A stretch of 64,000 bases of DNA from Ananas comosus (Eukaryota; Streptophyta; Magnoliopsida; Poales; Bromeliaceae): contig NC_033637.1 in NCBI RefSeq assembly GCF_001540865.1, positions 4,890,058 through 4,954,057 of the forward strand. The letters run 5' to 3'. The notes beneath the pieces are model-generated. The model ran no database searches. It saw nothing but the letters and a program-made list of their open reading frames with translations, and was not told the DNA's origin. Position numbers and translations under genes: made by a program. Shown piece after piece: positions 11,793 through 22,564 of this stretch (position 1 is the first letter of the stretch; each line of letters begins with the position of its first letter).

Positions 11793-11944
11793 ATTTTTTT
11801 TTTTTTTTTTTGAGAGATAGGTAGCACGCTACCCGTTTCGTTTATTTCATTTAGAAATAAACTTAGCTAGAAATGTGAATCAACTAAGATTCGAACTTAG
11901 GTCTCGGATACCAACCACCAAGCTCTTTGCCATTTGCTCTACAG
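11793..11944 (-). mobile_element. tRNA-like SINE, copy 4
   Basis: This minus-strand copy has a poly(T) at 11794-11811, the GGTAGCACGCTACCCG tail, a B-box at about 11890 and an A-box region near 11930. Its extreme 5' end (ACCGACCGTC) is missing or altered. CGGATTTTT on both sides is a possible 9-bp target duplication. Confidence 0.82.
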
Positions 11945-12024
11945 ACGGATTTTTAAGTATGGCAGGTTATAGGACAAATATTTTATCCTTTCATGAAGAG
12001 GGGATGAGAGGCGGGACGAATTCA

Positions 12025-12487
12025 GGGTTATTTGGTTGCATATAGTTGTAACTGTAATGTAATTATAATTACATGCATATGAGCATATCCAAATCCAACG
12101 TTTGGTTTGATGGATTTAAATTTAAATGTCGTATTTAAAACTGCCTGAGGAGGCCCCAGCTGTAGCAATTAAAACTACGCCCAAATTGACCGCAATTTTA
12201 AGTGCAAAAATTGGAGAAAATAATTTTAAATGAAAGATAAAGTTACCTTCTTAATAACTTTTTAAACAGAAAATATTTCTTTTTTTTACGTTGGAGGTAA
12301 CTTTACTATCATACATATATAAACAGGTGCAATTTTAAAAATATCCTTCTCAACCGTATATAACTAAATAAATTATTTACAATTATAATACTTTCTACTA
12401 CATTCAAGTAAATAAGATACATGTAGTTGTTAGCTACTGTATTTCTAATCGCATGCATTTCCAACTACGCGGTTTCTAATTTCCCTT
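12025..12487. mobile_element. MITE family with TTTGGTTGCA end, copy 1
   Basis: It starts GGGTTATTTGGTTGCA and contains repeated (T/C)AACTGCAG/GTAGTT-like words. It matches 46911-47345 along most of its length (shared phrases include GTTGGAGGTAA/ATTGGAGGTAA, CTTCTCAAC and ACTTTCTACT). The related end CAACCAAACAACCCC at 13671-13685 shows the intact terminal repeat. It is non-coding. Confidence 0.65.
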
Positions 12488-12519
12488 TATAAATAATTGG
12501 GCTTTGGGACCTAAGTGTA

Positions 12520-12725
12520 TAAAACACGGCAGCGCATGAATCTCAGCGCCGACTTTACGTATCTGAATGAGGGCCCCGCCGAAACGGCGCCGACTTCGTA
12601 GACCCACGCGGACCACGGGGTTCTATCTTCACTCCTCGTAGAGGCTTCATCAGACCTTCGGATCGAGCACATTTGGGGCATTTTGAATGCATGCTGGGAC
12701 CAATCAGGTAAGGCCACGTCAGCTT
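12520..12725. other. Isolated GC-rich block, possible lost promoter or gene relic
   Basis: A 200-bp stretch is far more GC-rich than its surroundings. It contains short open minus-strand frames of 60 and 68 codons with no recognised domain, a CCAAT motif and CCACGTCA near 12715. I cannot assign a function and regard the frames as unlikely genes. Confidence 0.3.
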
Positions 12726-13079
12726 AAGAATATCCAATTCAACTCATGAATATAATAATATATTTTCATCTGTAGCTTTGGGAACAAGAACGTCTCCTGG
12801 GCACATTTATTTCGCTTTGGTCCTCTTTATATATCATCCGAATAAGTTATCACGTAATAATTTACGTGTTAAAATATAATATTGGGCTAATTTTATTAGT
12901 ATTGATCCTTTCTTAAAGATCTAACCATTAGTTACATAAAAATTCATCGGAATATCAAATATATTCTTCTAATTTAAAAAATCTATCATAAAATATCTAT
13001 ATCGATAAAAATTGATAGAAAATTAAGGGCTCATTTCATTACTGGTTTGTAATATTCAGATAATCATTTATATTCTCCA

Positions 13080-13425
13080 CCCTTTCACACTTTCTCACTC
13101 TAGTAGCCTGTGGTTTAAAATGTATCAATTTAGTGCCCTGTGGTTTCATTTTTATTTTTTTATTATCGATTCCACTAATTTTTTTTGTTAAATCAGTGAC
13201 AAAGTTAAAACTAAAAAGTACTAAAATGAATATTCTATAAACCTAGATGGGGTACGTATTTGAAGTTTTTTGTATATAATTTAACAAAATATTAACGAAA
13301 AAGCTGACGAAAAGATAAAATGAAATCATAGGACACTAATTTGATACACTTTAAGCCACATGGTAATAAAGTGAGAAAGTGCAAAACCACATTGGTGGTA
13401 TTTACAGTTTACCCTTGAAAACATT
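13080..13425. mobile_element. TIR element of the GTGGTTTAAA family, copy 1
   Basis: The left arm reads TTTCTCACT...CCTGTGGTTTAAAATG and the right arm reads the complement (CATGGTAATAAAGTGAGAAA with AAAACCAC). Four further copies lie at 27265, 27872, 39692 and 42337. No coding sequence; probably a foldback-type miniature element. Confidence 0.7.
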
Positions 13426-13467
13426 CAAATCATTGCTATTCAACTCAAGATGTTTAGTTGTAAAAGG

Positions 13468-13687
13468 TGTTAGAGTTCACTTGGTTTAATGTAATTAGAT
13501 ATACAATATAGTTGAAAATGCATGCAAGTGGAAATGGAACTGCAACAGTTGGGTATCCTCGTGCATGCATTTCCAACTGTAGCAGTTGAATTCAAACTCG
13601 TTGAACCAAATGTTGGATTTACATTTGCATGCATGTAGTTAGATTTACAGTACAGCAGTTACAACTGAATACAACCAAACAACCCCT
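13468..13687. mobile_element. Short relative of the TTTGGTTGCA MITE family, copy 2
   Basis: The right end ACAACCAAACAACCCC is the best-preserved terminus of the family. The interior carries several inverted GCATGCA and CAACTG(T/C)AGCAGTTG words. It is shorter than the copies at 12025 and 46911. Confidence 0.6.
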
Positions 13688-13736
13688 TAGTGAAGTAGTG
13701 GAATCATTGTAGATTCCTAGATAGTAAAAAATGAGT

Positions 13737-13980
13737 AGAGCTACTATGCTATCGGAAGCATAGAGGATCTGGTGCTTTCGATTTTTTGGCCCTTAGATCA
13801 ATTTCTTTAATTATTTCTAACATTTGGATTAATACTGTTAACCTGTGGGGACCACTCAACCCTAGGGGTACTACTCAACCATGGGGGGATCGTAATCATT
13901 TCAACCGTATAATTTTTGATCCAATGGTCAAAAAGTTGGAAGCATCAAATTCTCTATGCTTCCGATAGCTTAGTAGCTCT
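13737..13980. mobile_element. MITE with about 29-bp terminal inverted repeats (GCTATCGGAAGCATAGAG type)
   Basis: The left end AGAGCTACTATGCTATCGGA is mirrored at the right by TCCGATAGCTTAGTAGCTCT, about 19 of 20 bases, and the match continues into AGCATAGAG. The element is 244 bp. The ACTATCG(G/A)(A/T)AGCA core resembles the ends of the elements at 15523, 37837 and 38941. Confidence 0.8.
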
Positions 13981-14018
13981 ATACGTATAAAATTCTAGAT
14001 TATTATTAGTTAGGAAAT

Positions 14019-14115
14019 TTTTCGGAGGCCTTAGTTGCTTCCATCATGTACGCTCAGTTCATATTACTTAATGAATGAAACAGGTAGCTTGCTACTTTTT
14101 TCTCAAAAAAAAAAA
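14019..14115 (+). mobile_element. 5'-truncated LINE, 3' end only, with target-site duplication
   Basis: About 97 bp matches the 3' end of the LINE at 60282-64000: CTTAATGAATGAA(A/G)CAGGTAGCTTGCTA, then TTTCTC and poly(A). It lies between TTATTAGTTAGGAAAT (14003-14018) and TCATTAGTTAGGAAAT (14116-14131), which differ at one base. Severe 5' truncation is normal for L1-type insertion. Confidence 0.85.
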
Positions 14116-14131
14116 TCATTAGTTAGGAAAT

Positions 14132-15447
14132 ATTTTCATTTCCATATTTGAAAAAAATCATTAATAATTCATTAAAAAGAATATATTATAAGTTAACAAT
14201 CTCCCAATCCAAATTGCTTAATAAATTAATTAGTAATAAACAATTGTCTTTCTAAATATAAAATATGCAATACTTTTGAAATATTACAAATCTTGAGCCA
14301 AACTGCCCCTAAATATATATAATTTTCACTTTGTCCATCATATATTATCTATACCTTGTTGACAAACCAAATTAAAGATCTTCTGTTAGAAAACAATTTA
14401 AACACAATTAAATGCATGCTAAATTGAAATTAATTGATTAAAACAAATTAAACTACATAAATAGTAAACGAAAAGAAATCACAGTAATCTAGACAAAATA
14501 AAAAATAGATTCCACGTACAGAAAAGTATAATTAATATATCTTCAGTTTTAATTAATTTTTATTTAAGATCAACATGAGACCCACATGCTATATATTGAG
14601 TTAAAAAAATAATAGACTTAAATAGACAAATAATACATTCATAAACTAAATTAAAAACTTTTCCCTGAGAAATAAAATTATTAACTCCAAATAATACTAC
14701 ATAATTATTTATAACTAGTTATAAGTTGGGGAAAATTAGTCTAAAACTCTTAATCAATGTGTTGAAGGGCATTCTTGATATAATTCATTAATTTATAGTG
14801 GTAGAAATGATATTAATAATTTTAAAGAAATATTTATGATATTTTATAAGTTCTGAGGGGCACATTTGAAATTATTTATTTGTGAACTCACTCTTATTAT
14901 GCGGATATTGCATTTGTAACACATATTATTTGCAGTTTAATATACGAGTTTTGTGCGGTAATATTAAGTCCATGCCATACGCTTGTAACGTCTAGTACGT
15001 GTAAATTTATTTAATACATGAGTTTTGTACTTTGAGAATTTTCTTTTGTGATCATTACTAGAGAGAGATTTGATTTCAGCTCCTCGAAAGTTCTTGACAT
15101 TTATAATTTAGTAAGATATTATATTTTCTCGTGAGTTAATTTGTTTTATTCAAAAAAAAATTAAGGACAAAACATGGTGTGTTTTTCGAGATATTTGATA
15201 GTTTATTCTAGACTCTAAACGCGGCCTATGAATAAACACTAACAAATAAAAATGAAGGTTCTATGGTTGTTGGTCATCATTTTTTATATAAATACCTATT
15301 TTTTCATATTTTCTTTCTGATTTTTAAAAATCTATATTTTATCCTCTCAATATTTCAAGTTGTTGCATTTAATTCCCTCCATCAGAGCTTCATCACTATT
15401 TTGTCTATTTCTTATAATTTATACCAAAAATTTTCATCAAAATAGCA
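14132..15447. other. AT-rich spacer, no gene or clear repeat seen
   Basis: The sequence is very AT-rich with many short A and T runs. I find no open frame with domain content and no terminal inverted repeat pair. Confidence 0.4.
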
Positions 15448-15448
15448 A

Positions 15449-15524
<76 letters not shown>
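15448..15524 (+). repeat. Compound microsatellite (TA)n(GA)n
   Basis: About 12 TA units run into about 26 GA units. It directly abuts the left end of the transposon at 15523, so the element apparently inserted at or beside the tract. Confidence 0.9.
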
Positions 15525-15526
<2 letters not shown>

Positions 15527-16051
15527 AGGCTGGTATACTATCGGTAGCACGGAGGCCTCTGTGCTATCAAGTTGTTTTCAATAATGCGGCTTCCAAATCG
15601 ATGATCGGTTCCATTAGACTTGATCTACACTATTAAAAGTATTTGGAAACTAAATTTCATAATTTTTCAACATCATTTTGCTAGTGATTAAAAGGTCTCA
15701 AAATTGACAATTTTAATAGTAGATGTGATGTATTTGTGAATTTAACGGTGTAAAACAATCCAAATTTGATGAAATTTTTATAGAAATTTTTTTTTACTAT
15801 TTAGAGTAAGATCAGTACCTCTGATCTTAAATTTAAATCTTTTATCATTATTTTTTCTGAGATTTTATTTTCAGCCTTCATTTTAGACTGCTCGTTTGAT
15901 AGGTAGAAATAATACTGAAAAATTATAGAAATTTAGTTTCCAAATACTTTCAATATGTAGATCAAGTCTAACGAGCGATCGTCGATTCGGAAGTGGCATA
16001 TTGAAAACAACTTGTAGCAGCGAGGCCTTCGTGCTACCGATAGCATACCAG

Positions 16052-16053
<2 letters not shown>
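15523..16053. mobile_element. 531-bp TIR element with long (about 85-bp) inverted arms, TATACTATCGGTAGCAC family
   Basis: The left end AGCTAGGCTGGTATACTATC is mirrored by GATAGCATACCAGCT at the right. The arms continue through GGAGGCCT(C/T) and CTTGTTTTCAATA to about 85 bp. No coding frame. It is the largest of a family with shorter members at 37837 and 38941. It sits between two AT/GA microsatellites. Confidence 0.82.

Positions 16054-16054
<1 letters not shown>

Positions 16055-16128
<74 letters not shown>
16055..16128 (+). repeat. (TA)n microsatellite, about 36 units
   Basis: An uninterrupted AT/TA tract lies exactly between the right end of the TIR element at 15523-16053 and the left end of the foldback element at 16133-16953. 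Two elements appear to have landed in or next to the same dinucleotide tract. Confidence 0.92.
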
Positions 16129-16132
<4 letters not shown>

Positions 16133-16953
16133 GGTTATTTGTATATCACGTCCACTGCAAACAAAGTGAATTGCGGAAATATCTCTGCCCAAAGGGAAAC
16201 TCCATAAGTTGTCCCTGCAAAAGTCCTAATTTATGCAGATATGTCCCTCTGGTTAACATCCGTTAGAGAACTGTTTATTTTTTAACAGTTTTCTTGTGAA
16301 ATGACCATTTTGCCCTCACAAATATATCCCTCCAAAATACCGTTCTTCCCCTTCTTTTTCTCTTCCTCTTTGGGCCGTAGGAGCGGACGACAGCGGCGGC
16401 GCGGGGTCGGGTTCGCCGACGACGAAGAAGAGGGAAGAGAAAGAATGGAGGAAGAAGAAAATGGAAGAGGAAGAGGGAGAAGGAGAGGGAAGAGAAAGAT
16501 GAAGAGGGAAAGGGTTCGCCGCCGCGCGCCGCCGCTGCATCTCCTCCCTCGCCGGCGACAAAGAAGAGGGAAGAGATAGAGGAAGAGGAAGAAGAAGGGT
16601 GAAGAGGAAGAGGGAGAAGAAGAGGAAAAAGGAGGGCTCCCGGCCGTCGCCGCATCTTCTCCATCGCCTGCGACGAAGAAGAGGGAAAAGGAAGAGGGAG
16701 AGGAAGAAAAAAGGCGAAGAAGAGGGAAGAAGAAGAAGAGGAAGAAGAAGAAGGGTAGAACCGTAAATTCATGTTATAATTAACATGGTTAAGTATTTTA
16801 ACCGTGGTTAACGAAAATTTTCTAACAGTCTTTAACGGCAGAGACATATCTGCATAACTTAAGACTTTTGCAGGGACAACTTATGGAGTTTCCGTTTTGC
16901 AGGGATATTTCTGCAATTCACTATATTTGCAGAGACGTGTATGCAAATAACCC
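16133..16953. mobile_element. 821-bp foldback element with about 150-bp inverted arms and polypurine core
   Basis: The left arm GGTTATTTGTATATCACGTC...TTGTCCCTGCAAAAGTC is mirrored on the right by GACTTTTGCAGGGACAA...GCAAATAACCC. The arms contain (G/C)AATTGC(A/G)GAAATATC text. The core (16425-16755) is an almost pure purine strand of GAAGAGGAA-type repeats with a small GC-rich insert at 16380-16410. Open frames across it are simple-sequence artefacts. A diverged relative without the purine core lies at 37440-37835. Confidence 0.8.
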
Positions 16954-17179
16954 ATATATATATATATATATATATTTGTTGAAGAAGTAAAGTTAATTTG
17001 GCCATTTTGCTCTCCTCATTAATGACGTCCCCCCTTTAATTATTTTTAAAATTTTTAAAAAATAAAATAAAATTTTTTGAAAGTTAGAGAGAAAAATAAA
17101 AAAAATAGATGTTTACGAGAGAAACTATTCAAATACTTATTTAGCATAGATGGCCACGGTTTTTGGATGGAAACCTTAA

Positions 17180-17842
17180 GGGTGCGTTTGGTTCGTATTA
17201 TGAAAGATTAGTAGGAATAAAAGATATCCGAGAATCTTATTCCTATTCATCCTATTACTAAGAATGTGGAATTTCTGTGTTTGGTTCACACAGTAATATT
17301 AATTAGTCATGTTATTTAATATTACAAAAAATATACTATTTATTTATTTATTTAATTTTAGATAATGTTACCAAAAGTTTCAACATCTTTTTAGAAAAAA
17401 ATGAGAGAGAGTATAAATTAGAGAGAGAGAGCATAATTAAAAAAAAGAAAGAAAAATATAGTCGAAATTAGAGGGAGTGAGAGAGTTGAAATTTTAGAAA
17501 GAGAGAGAGAGAGAGAGAGCTTAGTTTAGAGAGAGAAAAAAAATTGAATTTTAGAGAGAAAAATAAGTTTAGAGAGAGATATAAGGTTAGAGTGTAAAAA
17601 AAAATAATATCAATTAGCCGGCGGATAGGAAGAAAGAAAGAGATTAGACATATTATGATTACCCCAATCCATTAATATGAGGATACCCACCCTCCCTCAA
17701 GGGAATGAGATTAGTACTTTGGGGTAAATCTTATTCCCAAGTGAATCCAATATTACCAACTAGATTACTTAGTGCGTTTAGCCAAATACCGTCACATTTT
17801 TTTATTCTCATTGAATTACTAGAAATCTTTAAAAGATAGCGC
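17180..17842. mobile_element. 678-bp MITE family, copy 2, right terminus lost
   Basis: It is almost identical to 9530-10207 from GGGTGCGTTTGGTTCG onward. After AAAAGATAGCGC the sequence departs, so the last roughly 17 bp (the right terminal repeat) are missing. TAA precedes the left end. The missing terminus should prevent further movement. Confidence 0.82.
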
Positions 17843-18396
17843 ATGCACTCTTCTAAGTATTTTTAAGAACACATGCAAATGTCAACTTCCTTTTCCTTTT
17901 TTTTTTTTTTTTTTTTTTTCTTTTTTTGAGGATTGCTGCAAAACCTCGTAATCTAAATCTCGCCATTAAACAATCTACTATTACCACCAGGAGACTAGAG
18001 ATCAAATCCCGTAAATATGCAGGAGCAGGATTTCACCGTCGTTTTTTCCCTTTTTTAATATATTTTAAATTTAGGTTAATATATAGACACCTGCTAAACT
18101 TTAACCTGCTTCAAACTTGACCTCCTAGACTTTTTTTTAAAAAAAATATTTGATTTATATCTTTTCTATTTACTACCTGTTTGATTTAGCTACTTTTATT
18201 AGTAATTTTGATTATTCTATTAATTAAATTCAAGATAAACGCTCACGAGAGATTCAAGATTGGACCCCCCCTCATTCTCTTTATTAAGTCTTTTTTTATA
18301 TGAAGGTTAATGCATAGACACTCTAAACTTTAATCTGATTAAAGATTTACTAAAACTCCCCAATAGTCCCATGCACCTCGGGGAGAAAAGGAATTC

Positions 18397-18776
18397 TGAT
18401 TTGAAATATAAGAGGCCTCCATGCTAGTAATAACAACTCGATTTAAGTATTTTGGGCTGGTGGTTTGGGTCCAACAAATTATTATTACTAGCGGGTCAGG
18501 TTGTTGCAATTGGTATTAGGGCATATTACGAGTTAGAAGTGTGAGAGCTAAGCACTATGTGAAGCAAAGTGCTACACTAATGAATTTGGTAGGAGCCACC
18601 TCTTAAATCGTAAGAATCACCTCTAGAATCTTACATCGCCTGGTAATTCTGGTCTGTTTGTCTGTGATTTGAAATATAAGAGATCTTCACGCTAGTAATA
18701 ATAATTAGACTTAAGTATTTTAGACTAGTAGTTTGAGCCCAATATATTATTATTACAAGCAGATTAGATCGTTACA
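18397..18776 (+). mobile_element. Miniature LTR retrotransposon (TRIM/SMART-like), 380 bp
   Basis: Two direct repeats of exactly 112 bp (18397-18508 and 18665-18776) begin TGATTTGAAATATAAGAG and end in GTTGCA or GTTACA, so both follow the TG...CA rule. Two bases after the first comes TGGTATTAGGGC (18511-18522), close to the initiator-methionine tRNA primer-binding site TGGTATCAGAGC. Only 156 bp separate the repeats and there is no coding frame. The LTRs differ mostly by C/T and G/A changes, the pattern left by methylation decay, so the insertion is old. A 5-bp target duplication could not be confirmed. Confidence 0.72.
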
Positions 18777-19137
18777 TTTACCTTCTAAGCTTTTTTTTTT
18801 TTTATTTGCACTTTCTCTACTTACTAACCATTTGATTTTAGCCGCTTTTATTAGCAATTTCAGTTATTCTGTTAGATTCAAAACAAACGCCCATGAGAAA
18901 TGCATATGGCCAAATTGCTTCAGTCAAAAAGGAGGTCATGTGCAACTCTCATCGGCATTTAATTTTAACAGAACTGTGATGCCCAGCTTCCCAAGGGGGT
19001 CACCAATTTTAAAATTACTCTAATCCTAACACTGTTAACCTTCAGTCTCTTGGATTTACTCACCGTCCAAAATGTATAACCAGGTTAAAAAGTTCAATCC
19101 TATTATACTTTATAGATAAGATTATTCTAAATCCTAA

Positions 19138-19775
19138 GGCTTCGTTTGGTTCGGAAATTAATAGGAACTGGTTATACCGGGGATAAATACAAATATGAAT
19201 TTTTTAAGAACAAGGGTATTTTTTTGTTTGGATGAAAATATGAGTATAAGATGAAACTAGAAAAATTGTATTTGGATGGTTATTGGGAATAAGAGGAATA
19301 GTTATTAGTTATAAATAGAAAATAATGATATTACCCCTATAATTAAATTTAAATTTTTAAATTTTAAATTTGTAATTTTAAATTAAAAATTTTAACTTTT
19401 AAATTTTAAAATTTGAAATTAAAATTTAAAATTTTAATTTTAAATATTAAATTTTAAAATTAAGACCAAATTTAAATTTCAAAGATGTAAAATAGCAAAT
19501 TTAAAATTTAAAAACTAAAAATAACAAATTTAAAAATTAAAAATTAAAAATATCAAATCTAAAAAATTAAACTTTAAAATTTATAATTTTAAATTATAAA
19601 TTTATATTTTAAAATTATAAATTTTAAAAATTTAAATTTAAATTTAAAATAAAAATCTCTCTCTCTCTCTGGTAAGGTGGGAACAACAGTTCCCGCCATT
19701 CTTTTTTTTGTTTGGGTACAAAGGGGGGGATAATCCCTTTATCCCCCTCTTTATACCCGATCCAAACAGGGTCCG
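19138..19775. mobile_element. AT-rich TIR element with GGCTTCGTTTGGTTCGG end, copy 1
   Basis: The left end GGCTTCGTTTGGTTCGG follows TAA. The right end is GATCCAAACAGGGTCC. The interior (19330-19655) is built almost solely from AAATTTAAATTTT words, followed by a GGTGGGAACAACAGTTCCCGCC hairpin. The element at 40288-41045 has the same parts in reverse orientation. It is non-coding. Confidence 0.72.
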
Positions 19776-20745
19776 GGAGTGTCACAAGAATCTTCAAAGT
19801 TGCTAATAGAAGAAGCTAAATCAAATGATTAGAAAGTAGAGAGATATAAATCAAATAAAACAAAGTTTGTGAGGTAAATTTCAAAACGGGTTATAGATTA
19901 AGTAATGTGTATACATTTTAACTTTAGATTTAAGTACACTTTTACTTCAGTGGAATTTGAGTTATCTACTACTATATATTATAAAGGTCTTCTTTTTTTA
20001 ACATGTATCTCGTCCACATATTCAGTACACCAGGTGCATTAATTATAGAACACATAACAAATATATATAATTACATTTTAATAAATATACACCTACATTT
20101 ATAATTTTTAATACATAAACATATAGAATACAATAAAATTAATTAAATTAATTAAATTTTATTTTTGATATTTTTTTATCGTACAAATTTATTGATAACA
20201 GTTATTGATTGTGTGGCTCTTATGAGTGATTTACTCTCTCTCTCTCTCTCTCTCAGGCTAAAATCTCACATGTTCCATGAGCAATACATGAGGTTGAGAC
20301 GATGTTCATCTTTATTTATCGACCACAAAAATTATATAACCAAACATAATATTTTTTTATTGCACTTGTTGCTCATAGTTCCAGGCAGAGGCTAGTTTGT
20401 TACTGAGGCATATAAAATGTATGTTTCTCAATTTTTCTTCAGTAAAATTATAAAATTTATATTTTAATCAATTCAATGCAATTTGCACATGCTACATGTT
20501 AACACGTAAAGAATAAATACTTTTTTTTTAAAATATCCATTGCGTTTGCTCACGATATTTAAAGCACTCTTTCCGCAATTCCAAATTAATAGAGCCTTAG
20601 ATACCAACAAAAGAATGGATCGGGCCATGTACAATAAGAATTGGGTATGGGTTGGGACCAAGTAACATTTAAGGCACAAAGTTACTTTGGGTCGAGTACA
20701 ACCCAATTTGAATGACAATATGCACCATAACTTTTTTTTTTTTAA

Positions 20746-21086
20746 GTAAATTACAGTTTTGGTCCTAGGAGACGCGCGACACTTTCATCGTCAAACTTTG
20801 ATTTATTGTGATTTTTTTGTATAAATTTTTTGTATTATTACAATCAAGTTCTACACTCTAATTTAGTTGACTAAATATCAATAAACTGTTGATGTAGAAG
20901 AAATTTAGTATCTTAATTATTGCCATTATCATTAATCACAATACTTTCACACAACTTCTACATCAACAAGTTGTCAATATTTAGCCAACTAAATTAGATC
21001 ATAAAATTTAATTAAAATAATAAATTAAAGTTTGAGAACCAAAGTGTCATGTGCCTTGTAGTTTAAGGACCAAAAATGTAATTTAC
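20746..21086. mobile_element. TIR element of the GTAAATTAC...TTTTGGTCC family, copy 1
   Basis: The ends GTAAATTACAGTTTTGGTCC and GGACCAAAAATGTAATTTAC are inverted copies. The arms extend inward through CAAACTTTGATTTATT and its complement, and a further internal inverted pair (CTACATCAAC) is present. Related copies lie at 37039 and 45129. Confidence 0.78.
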
Positions 21087-21131
21087 TCTTTTTTGGATAG
21101 AAATTATGTGCGAGTATTCAGTGTGATATTA

Positions 21132-21487
21132 GGGTCCGTTCGGTTCAAGGTAAAAACGTAAAAACCTAAAATTTAATTTTTCATAGAAAATAATTTTTTG
21201 TTGAAAAAATTTTCACGTTTTGTAGTGTTTGATTTTTAGAAAAAAAAAATTCAATCAAAATTTGTTTGGTTCGGTAGGGAAAAAAAGAATGAAAAAAAAA
21301 TTTACGCAGTTTGAGTTTCCGTATTGTCAAGAAAATAGCAGAAAAAAAAAAACTTCAATTTTTTTCTCAAATCCATAAAAATACTTTTACGAAAAAATAT
21401 TTTTATGTCGAACCAAACAAACAAAAAAGCGTTTTTCATATTAAAAATATTTTTTTTGATTCGTTTTACTCCGAACCGAACGTCCTC
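21132..21487. mobile_element. Tourist-like MITE with TTA target duplication
   Basis: The left end GGGTCCGTTCGGTTC and right end GAACCGAACGTCCTC form an inverted pair. They are bounded by TTA at 21129-21131 and 21488-21490. The interior is A/T-rich without coding sequence. TTA duplication fits PIF/Harbinger. Confidence 0.78.
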
Positions 21488-22001
21488 TTAATGCTGATTG
21501 GTTTCAAATGATAACCAAGATGCATCCTACACAAGCAAAAGATATATATTTTTCTTTTTAAAAAAAGGTTAGGATTTGTCAAATTTCAATGTAAATAATA
21601 TTTTTTTTCTTATTGGGCCAATCTAAAATTAAAACTTCTATAATTTTCTCAAGCGGATAACTTTTATATATTCTCTTTGAACCTCTTTGGCTAGCGAGTA
21701 CAACTTTGAAGGTAAAAGTATAGAAATTATTTTGATTCGGACTATCCAATTTTTTAATTTATTTGATTTAAATCATTTGATGCCTTTTCGAATACAAAAT
21801 TTAAACTCATTACTTATTTTAATAAATTTATATTTACGCGCATTGTATAAAATATACCGACTATATCTGTAACGATAAACAAAGCATTACTTAAGATGGA
21901 TTCGATGACCCAGAAATAGTCTTAAAATCACCAATCGCGCGCCTGAGATTGGTTATGATATCATATTGCACAAAAAAAAGGATCAATCTGAAAAAAGAGA
22001 A

Positions 22002-22335
22002 GGTAAAAATGTACGTAGACCCCTTAACTATAAGGCCGTCATGAAATAGCCCCCTAAAGGTTTTTATTTCTTCTTTGGCTTGGATTGACACCCCTTTAAA
22101 CTTTTCTATTTTGGAATCAAGTAATTTTAACCGAAAAATAGACATTTTATCATTTTTTTTTTTTGGTAATTTTGTCGAATTTACCAAAACGGAACTATAT
22201 TGATTAACCGGCAATGGCTAACTAAACCATCAAATTTAACAAAGTTTTAAATCACAAAAAGTAAAAGGGAGTAAAAAGTTGAGGCGTCCCTTTCATAATG
22301 TCCTATAGCTGAGGGGGTATCCATACATTTTTACC
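22002..22335. mobile_element. TIR element of the GGTAAAAATGTACG...ACCCC family
   Basis: The ends GGTAAAAATGTACGTAGACC and TATCCATACATTTTTACC are inverted copies, and the CCCCTTAACTATA / TATAGCTGAGGGG words continue the arms. It lies about 230 bp downstream of the SPL stop codon. Degraded ends of the same type occur near 2200, 3340 and 8150. Confidence 0.72.
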
Positions 22336-22564
22336 AGAAGAGGCAAATAGAGTTACTCCCAGAGGATCTCCGGTCAAGAGTATAATAATAACATTATTTA
22401 TAAACAAAGGAAAAAAAAAAAAACTGGTAGACAGCTGATTCAGTCACTAGTTTCAAGAACCTCAGTCAACCCAGAAATGTACACACCAAAAAAAAAAAAA
22501 AAAAAAAAAAAAATCTAGTAGATGTTATGAGTTAACAAAGAGATTATCATACTAAACAGATTAA

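Noticed and set aside
16275..16847. 190-codon open frame, Ser/Pro/Leu-rich
   Set aside because: It lies across the polypurine core and arms of a foldback element. Composition follows the simple repeat and there is no domain.
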